Source: UBA2922 sp035352555
Lineage (GTDB): Bacteria > Bacillota > Clostridia > Oscillospirales > Oscillospiraceae
Assembly: GCA_035352555.1 (NCBI GenBank)
Contig: DAOPXW010000057.1
Location: 1 to 12,381 of the forward strand
Direction: 5' to 3'
Length of the DNA: 12,381 nucleotides
Below are positions 6,535 through 12,381 of the stretch, one piece after another. The notes beneath the pieces were generated by a model. That model ran no database searches. It was given only the letters and a program-made list of their open reading frames with translations, and was not told where the DNA came from. The position numbers and the translations under genes are program-made. Positions within the stretch are counted from its first letter, which is position 1; every line of letters begins with the position of its first letter.

Positions 6535-6908
6535 TGGAGTTGACCTGCATCGTCTGCCCCCGGGGCTGCGCCATCCGCGCGGAGAAGGCCCCGGACGGTA
6601 CGCTGACCATCACCGGCAACACCTGCAGGCGCGGCTACGACTTCGCCGCGTCGGAGCTCACCGCCCCCAGGCGCACCCTCTGCACCACGGTGCGCACCGT
6701 TTTCCCCGACTGCCCGGTGGCGCCCGTGCGGGTGTCCGCCGACATTCCCAAGGCGCGTATTTTCGACGTGATGCGCGCCGTCAATGCCGTCACCCTGACG
6801 GACCGCCTGGGCCGGGGCGACATTGTGATAAAAAACGTGTTGGATCTGGGCGTGGATGTTATAATGACCAGTGACAGACTAAAATGGGGTTTGGAGGAAC
6901 AACCATGA
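6534..6908 (+). CDS. DUF1667 family small cysteine protein, probable Fe-S subunit
   Basis: The protein is 124 residues. Its N-terminus has Cys5, Cys8, Cys12 and Cys31 in the pattern C-x2-C-x3-C-x18-C, as CIVCPRGC and later GNTCRRGYDFA, with a further Cys50. DUF1667 (PF07892) proteins are almost always beside GlpA-like and FAD oxidoreductase genes. The cysteine spacing suggests a [4Fe-4S] cluster and an electron-transfer job within the complex, possibly in place of the missing GlpC-type subunit. ATG 6534 overlaps the upstream TAA by 1 nt, with GGAGGTG at 6519-6525 as ribosome binding site. ATGA at 6905-6908 joins it to the kinase gene. Family call is firm; cluster and role are inferred. Confidence 0.87.
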   Translation: MELTCIVCPRGCAIRAEKAPDGTLTITGNTCRRGYDFAASELTAPRRTLCTTVRTVFPDCPVAPVRVSADIPKARIFDVMRAVNAVTLTDRLGRGDIVIKNVLDLGVDVIMTSDRLKWGLEEQP

Positions 6909-8455
6909 ACGATCCTCTGATACTGACCTTCGACGTGGGCACCCAGAGCGCCCGGGCGCTGCTGGTGGACAAGCGGGGGAATATTGCCGATGTGGTCCAG
7001 GAAAAATACGCCGAGCCGTATTTTTCCAAAAATCCCGGCTGGGCCGAGCAGGCGCCGGACTTTTATTTCGATTGCCTGTGCCGCACCGGGCGGGCGCTGT
7101 GCGGCCGGAACCCGGACAAGCTGCCCCGGATCTCCGCCGTGACGCTGACCACCATCCGGGACACCGTGCTGTGCCTGGACAAGGACAACCGCCCTGTGCG
7201 GGACGTGATCTTATGGCTGGACAAGCGCAAGGCCGGCTTCAACGCCCCCTACCCCGGCTGGAAGCAGGCCCTGTTCAATCTCATCGGCATGGGGGCCGCC
7301 ACCCGCATTTTGTATGAGTCCTCCCCGGGCAACTGGATCATGCAGAACGAGCCGGAGCTGTGGAAAAACACGGCCAAGTTCGTGATGCTGCCCACCTACC
7401 TCAACTATAAGCTCACCGGCGTGCTGGCCGACACCCCGGCCAACATGATCGGCCACGTCCCCTTTGATTACAAGAACCGCCGCTGGATGGGCAAGAAGGA
7501 TCTCACCCGCTGCTTCTGCGACATCCCGGAGGAGAAGCTGTGCCGGCTGATCCCCTCGGGCAACACGGTGGGAAAGATCACGGCGGATTTTGCCGCGCTC
7601 ACCGGCGTGCCCGCGGGACTGCCGCTGATTTCCACCGGTTCGGACAAGGGCTGCGAGACGCTGGGCCTGTCGGTGCTGACGCCGGACAAGGCGTCCATCT
7701 CCTTCGGCACCACCGCCACCATCCAGCTGGCCGTGAAAAAATATTTTGAACCCCAGAAATTTCTGCCAGCCTACCCCGCCGTCATTAACGATATGTACAA
7801 CCCCGAGATCGAGATCTACCGCGGCTTCTGGATGCTGAGCTGGTTCGTGCGGGAGTTCGCCGCTGCGGAGGTGATGGAGGCCCAGGCCCGGGGCTGCGCG
7901 CCGGAGCAGCTGCTGGATCAGGCCATCGAGGACATCCCTCCCGGCTCCGACGGGCTGCTGCTGCAGCCCTACTGGACGCCGGGCATCCTCAAGCCGGATT
8001 CCATGGGCGCCATCGTGGGCTACGCGGATTTCCACGGGCGCTACCACATGTACCGCGCCATCATCGAGGGCATCAATCTGGAGCTGTACCAGGCACTGCA
8101 CATCATGGAAAAGCGCTCGGGGCTGAGGGTCCGGGAGCTGTTCGTCTCCGGCGGCGGCGCGAAAAGCGACACGGTGTGCCGCATCACGGCGGACGTGTTC
8201 GGTCTGCCGGTGAAGCGCATCCAGACCCACGAGGCCTGCGCCGTGGGCTCGTCCATGGCGGCCTTCGTGGCGCTGGGCGAATTTGTCTCCTTCGAGGAAG
8301 CGGCGGCGGCCATGGTGCACGAGGAGCGGGTCTTTCTGCCCGACAGCGGCAGCCACGACGTCTACATGGAGATCTATGATCGTGCCTACAGCCGCATCTA
8401 TCGCAAGCTGCGGCCCATTTACAGAAGCCTCAACGACATTTACAAAAGGAGATAA
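6905..8455 (+). CDS. FGGY-family carbohydrate/polyol kinase
   Basis: The protein is 516 residues, normal for FGGY kinases. The N-terminal phosphate-binding loop is FDVGTQSAR (residues 9-17). A substrate-side segment WLDKRK starts near 104. TGSDKG (244-249) supplies the likely catalytic base Asp247, close to Asp245 of glycerol kinase. FGTT (267-270) and SGGGAKSD (415-422) form the ATP site in the C-terminal half. These enzymes phosphorylate glycerol, pentuloses or other polyols with ATP. Glycerol or a glycerol-like substrate is suggested by the GlpA-like neighbour, but WLDKRK differs from the WQDRR-type segment of true GlpK, so glpK is not assigned. The ATG overlaps the DUF1667 stop by 4 nt and has GGAGG at 6893-6897; a start seven codons upstream lacks this support. 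Confidence 0.87.
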   Translation: MNDPLILTFDVGTQSARALLVDKRGNIADVVQEKYAEPYFSKNPGWAEQAPDFYFDCLCRTGRALCGRNPDKLPRISAVTLTTIRDTVLCLDKDNRPVRDVILWLDKRKAGFNAPYPGWKQALFNLIGMGAATRILYESSPGNWIMQNEPELWKNTAKFVMLPTYLNYKLTGVLADTPANMIGHVPFDYKNRRWMGKKDLTRCFCDIPEEKLCRLIPSGNTVGKITADFAALTGVPAGLPLISTGSDKGCETLGLSVLTPDKASISFGTTATIQLAVKKYFEPQKFLPAYPAVINDMYNPEIEIYRGFWMLSWFVREFAAAEVMEAQARGCAPEQLLDQAIEDIPPGSDGLLLQPYWTPGILKPDSMGAIVGYADFHGRYHMYRAIIEGINLELYQALHIMEKRSGLRVRELFVSGGGAKSDTVCRITADVFGLPVKRIQTHEACAVGSSMAAFVALGEFVSFEEAAAAMVHEERVFLPDSGSHDVYMEIYDRAYSRIYRKLRPIYRSLNDIYKRR

Positions 8456-8460
8456 CCGCC

Positions 8461-10227
8461 ATGAGCAAACCGTACAAGGGCTTCGAGCCCGACTGGGTCC
8501 TCACCCCGGCCCCCGAAGGCAGCTACCGCTCCATCTTTCGCTGGGGCGACCCGACCTTCTTCAAGTACCCCAAGGAATCTCTCTACGCCATGATGAAATC
8601 CGTTTTCAAGCTGACGGACGACGATTTCCGTCAGTACAGCGACGATATCGGCTTTGACAAGGTGGCCCTCTCCGGCCACCCGGTGAAGCTGGCGGAAGAA
8701 CACATTGCCGCCCTGAAGGCCGTCGTGGGGGACGCCTACGTCTCCACCGCGGACTATGACCGCCTCAGCGTGGCCTACGGCAATACCGCCTACGACCTGC
8801 TGCGGCTGCGTCACAAGCGGGTGGACAGCGTGCCGGACGCCGTCGTCTATCCCGACACCGCCGAACAGGTGGAGCAGATCGTGTCCTACGTCGCGGCACA
8901 CGGGATCCCGCTGTACGTCTACGGCGGGGGCAGCAGCGTCACCCGGGGCGTGGAGCCCGTGAAGGGCGGCGTCACGCTGGATATGCGCAAGCGCTTCAAC
9001 AAGGTGATCTCCTTCAACGAGATCGACCAGACCATCACCGTGCAGGCCGGTCTGTCCGGCCCCGCGCTGGAGGACGCGCTCAACCGCGCCCCCGCGCTTT
9101 TCGGCGCCAGGCGCCCCTACACCTGCGGCCACTTCCCCCAGTCCTTTGAGTATTCCAGCGTGGGCGGCTGGGTGGTCACCCGGGGCGCGGGCCAGAACAG
9201 CACCTATTACGGCACCATCGCCGACATCGTGCTGTCCCAGCGCTACGCCACGCCCGTCGGCGTCATCCGGACCAGCCACTACCCCCGGGAGGCCACCGGC
9301 CCCAATCTCAACCAGATCATGATGGGCTCCGAGGGCACCTTCGGCGTGCTCACCGAGGTCACCCTGCGGGTGTTCCGCTTCATGCCCCAGAACCGCCGCC
9401 GCTTCTCCTATATGTTCAAAAGCTGGGACGTGGCCATGAAGGCCGCCCGGGAGATGATGCAGTGCGAGTGCGGCTTCTCCTCCGTGTTCCGCCTGTCCGA
9501 CCCCGAGGAGACCAGCATGATGATGAAGCTCTACAATGTGGACGATACGCCCCTCGCTCCCCTGCTGGGCAAGCTGGGCTTCGCGGATATGGAGCGGTGC
9601 ATGTTCCTGGGCTTCACCGACGGCGAGCTGGGCTATTCCCGCAACGTGGCGGCCAAGATCGCCCGCATCGCCCTGAAGTACAAGGCCGTGCCCCTCACGG
9701 GCTACGTCTGCCGCAGCTGGGAAAAGGGCCGCTTCAACGACCCCTATCTCCGGGACACGCTGATGGACTTCGGCGTGGTCACGGACACGCTGGAGTGCAC
9801 CGTCAACTGGTCCAACATGGAGCAGGTCCACGCCGACGTGCGCAGGGTGTGTCACGCCCTGCCCAACACCGTCGTCACCACGCATCTATCCCACTGCTAC
9901 CCCCAGGGCGCGAACCTGTACTTTATCTTCCTCACCAGGATGCAGGACGAGGAGGCCTTCCGTGCCTACCACGCCACCATTCTGGACGCGATCCAGCGCT
10001 CCGGCGCGGCCGTCAGCCACCACCACGGCATCGGCAAGATGTTCGCCCCCTGGCTGGAGGGCTATGTGGGCGAGAAGGAATACGGCGTATTCCGGGTCCT
10101 GAAGGACTACTTCGACCCCGGCTACACCATGAACCCCGGCGGCACCATCGGGCTTGATCTCACGCCCGGGGAGAAAAAGTTTGACAGGGACTACACCGAT
10201 TATCTCCGGCAGCCCAAAAAGGACTGA
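8461..10227 (+). CDS. FAD-linked oxidase-family protein, alkyldihydroxyacetone-phosphate synthase (AGPS)-like
   Basis: The protein is 588 residues. The PCMH-type FAD domain has the pyrophosphate loop VYGGGSSVTRG (153-163) after PDAVVYPDTAEQVEQI, then VGGWVVTRGAGQNSTYYG (234-251) and GPNLNQIMMGSEGTFGVLTE (280-299). The C-terminal cap keeps AGPS features: FRLSDPEET, LECTVNWSNMEQV, a Tyr in LYFIF, and VSHHHGIGK with His520-522, the histidine run important in eukaryotic AGPS. No peroxisomal signal is expected or seen. AGPS exchanges the acyl group of acyl-DHAP for a fatty alcohol through a flavin adduct; relatives include glycolate and D-lactate dehydrogenases. It ends the operon, with AAGGAG overlapping the kinase stop. 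A redox role on another 2-hydroxyacid or polyol phosphate is possible, but resemblance to AGPS is stronger than to GlcD. Confidence 0.82.
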   Translation: MSKPYKGFEPDWVLTPAPEGSYRSIFRWGDPTFFKYPKESLYAMMKSVFKLTDDDFRQYSDDIGFDKVALSGHPVKLAEEHIAALKAVVGDAYVSTADYDRLSVAYGNTAYDLLRLRHKRVDSVPDAVVYPDTAEQVEQIVSYVAAHGIPLYVYGGGSSVTRGVEPVKGGVTLDMRKRFNKVISFNEIDQTITVQAGLSGPALEDALNRAPALFGARRPYTCGHFPQSFEYSSVGGWVVTRGAGQNSTYYGTIADIVLSQRYATPVGVIRTSHYPREATGPNLNQIMMGSEGTFGVLTEVTLRVFRFMPQNRRRFSYMFKSWDVAMKAAREMMQCECGFSSVFRLSDPEETSMMMKLYNVDDTPLAPLLGKLGFADMERCMFLGFTDGELGYSRNVAAKIARIALKYKAVPLTGYVCRSWEKGRFNDPYLRDTLMDFGVVTDTLECTVNWSNMEQVHADVRRVCHALPNTVVTTHLSHCYPQGANLYFIFLTRMQDEEAFRAYHATILDAIQRSGAAVSHHHGIGKMFAPWLEGYVGEKEYGVFRVLKDYFDPGYTMNPGGTIGLDLTPGEKKFDRDYTDYLRQPKKD

Positions 10228-10229
10228 GC

Positions 10230-10262
10230 TTTTCCCGCCCCTGAAAATCGGGGGCGGGAAAA
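10230..10262 (+). terminator. Hairpin after the operon, probable terminator
   Basis: A perfect 12-bp stem pairs TTTTCCCGCCCC (10230-10241) with GGGGCGGGAAAA (10251-10262) around a 9-nt loop, starting 3 nt after the operon's stop. The stem is strong, but the following run (AATTTCATAC) is poor in T, so termination may be incomplete and some read-through into prfC is possible. Confidence 0.6.
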
Positions 10263-10276
10263 ATTTCATACGGCGC

Positions 10277-10306
10277 TTTACGGGAGCGCTTTGGTTATGA
10301 TATAGT
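10277..10306 (+). promoter_or_regulatory. Probable promoter of prfC
   Basis: TTTACG (10277-10282) and TATAGT (10301-10306) are separated by 18 nt. The -35 matches consensus at 4 of 6 positions and the -10 at 5 of 6. An overlapping TATGAT at 10296 has no -35 partner at good spacing. The leader would be about 30 nt. Confidence 0.5.
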
Positions 10307-10345
10307 AGGCATTTGTGAAACAATCTCATTAAAGGACGTCATTTT

Positions 10346-11935
<1,590 letters not shown>

Positions 11936-11948
11936 GGAGGGCTTTGCC

Positions 11949-12371
11949 ATGCTGCAAAAAGCCATCGTCACCGCCTTGAACGGCGACGGCACAGCCGACG
12001 TGGTGGTGGAGCGGGCCGCCATGTGCGGCGGGGACTGCTCCAAATGCGAGGCCTGCATGTACGAAAACACCATCAAGACCAAGGCGAAAAACACCATCGG
12101 GGCGCACCCCGGCCAGCAGGTCGTGGTGGAGACCGATTCCGGCAGCGTCTTCAAGGCCATGGTGGCCATCTATCTGCTGCCGCTGGCCTTCTTTTTCGTG
12201 GGCTACGGGCTGGGCGCGCTGGCCGGTTTTCCCCAGAGCGCCAACATCCTGTTCTCCTTCGTGTTTCTGGGCGTGGGCGGGGTGGTGTGCAAGATTTTGC
12301 TGAAAGCTCAGCAGAAGAAAGCGCCCACCCCGGTGGAGATCGTGAGCTTCAAGACCGGAGACGGGGAATAA
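11949..12371 (+). CDS. RseC/SoxR-reducing-system family membrane protein
   Basis: The protein is 140 residues. The N-terminal cytosolic part has a cysteine cluster, Cys26, Cys30, Cys33 and Cys36, as CGGDCSKCEAC. Two membrane helices follow (about 68-90 and 97-118), with a short charged C-terminus. This layout matches RseC (PF04246), which in E. coli affects sigma-E signalling and the SoxR-reducing (Rsx/Rnf-like) system; in Firmicutes similar proteins tend to occur with Rnf or redox genes, and their role is poorly defined. AAGGAGG at 11934-11940 overlaps the prfC stop and lies 8 nt before the ATG. The gene is complete, ending 10 nt before the window edge. The cysteines may bind an Fe-S cluster or metal, which is inference. 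Confidence 0.85.
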   Translation: MLQKAIVTALNGDGTADVVVERAAMCGGDCSKCEACMYENTIKTKAKNTIGAHPGQQVVVETDSGSVFKAMVAIYLLPLAFFFVGYGLGALAGFPQSANILFSFVFLGVGGVVCKILLKAQQKKAPTPVEIVSFKTGDGE

Positions 12372-12381
12372 AAATACGGCG

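Noticed and set aside
6905..8455. Naming the FGGY kinase glpK
   Set aside because: Context suggests a glycerol-like substrate, but the substrate-side WLDKRK segment differs from GlpK and the family covers many sugars and polyols.
8440..9885. Minus-strand 481-aa open frame opposite the AGPS-like gene
   Set aside because: The His/Gly/Val-rich translation has no motifs, while the plus strand encodes clear FAD-binding signatures.

Overview
The window (12,381 bp) is GC-rich and densely coded, with Gram-positive-style Shine-Dalgarno sites, short intergenic gaps and near-consensus sigma-A promoters. Gene content fits a high-GC anaerobic Firmicute of the Oscillospiraceae/Clostridia type: a GlpA-type flavoprotein with a BFD-like Fe-S tail, a DUF1667 protein, a flavinylated FMN-binding membrane protein and an RseC-like protein. 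The taxonomic placement is inference. A run of exactly 100 N at 1836-1935 is a scaffold gap, so this is probably a draft or metagenome assembly.

Region A (1-2778, + strand) is the end of a cell-envelope operon that starts outside the window. It holds the C-terminal part of a GT2 glycosyltransferase fused to a GtrA-type membrane domain, an exported NAGPA-type phosphodiester glycosidase (GTG start, 4-nt overlap), and a membrane protein with two H-x13-H haem-ligand pairs plus an extracytosolic FMN-binding domain (TTG start, 20-nt overlap, broken by the gap). It ends at a strong terminator shared with the convergent tetR gene.

Region B (2835-10227) is the most interesting part. A TetR-family repressor gene reads leftward and diverges from a five-gene operon. 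Two near-consensus promoters lie back to back between them, and a perfect 20-bp palindrome, a likely operator, sits just downstream of the operon's -10 box. The operon encodes a GlpA-like FAD dehydrogenase with a C-terminal BFD-like [2Fe-2S] domain, a second FAD/NAD(P) oxidoreductase, a small four-cysteine DUF1667 protein, an FGGY carbohydrate kinase, and a homologue of alkyldihydroxyacetone-phosphate synthase (AGPS). The second to fourth genes are joined by 1- and 4-nt overlaps. No transporter, acyltransferase or aldolase is present. A kinase, a glycerol-3-phosphate-type dehydrogenase and an AGPS-like enzyme together correspond to ether-lipid synthesis run backwards. My speculative reading is oxygen-independent breakdown of an alkylglycerol or other 1-O-substituted glycerol to DHAP. 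A conventional polyol pathway is the main alternative.

Region C (10228-12381) is housekeeping: a hairpin, a probable promoter, prfC (peptide chain release factor 3, 529 aa) and, 13 nt downstream, an RseC/SoxR-reducing-system-like membrane protein. No tRNA, rRNA, CRISPR array, insertion sequence or long direct repeat was seen.
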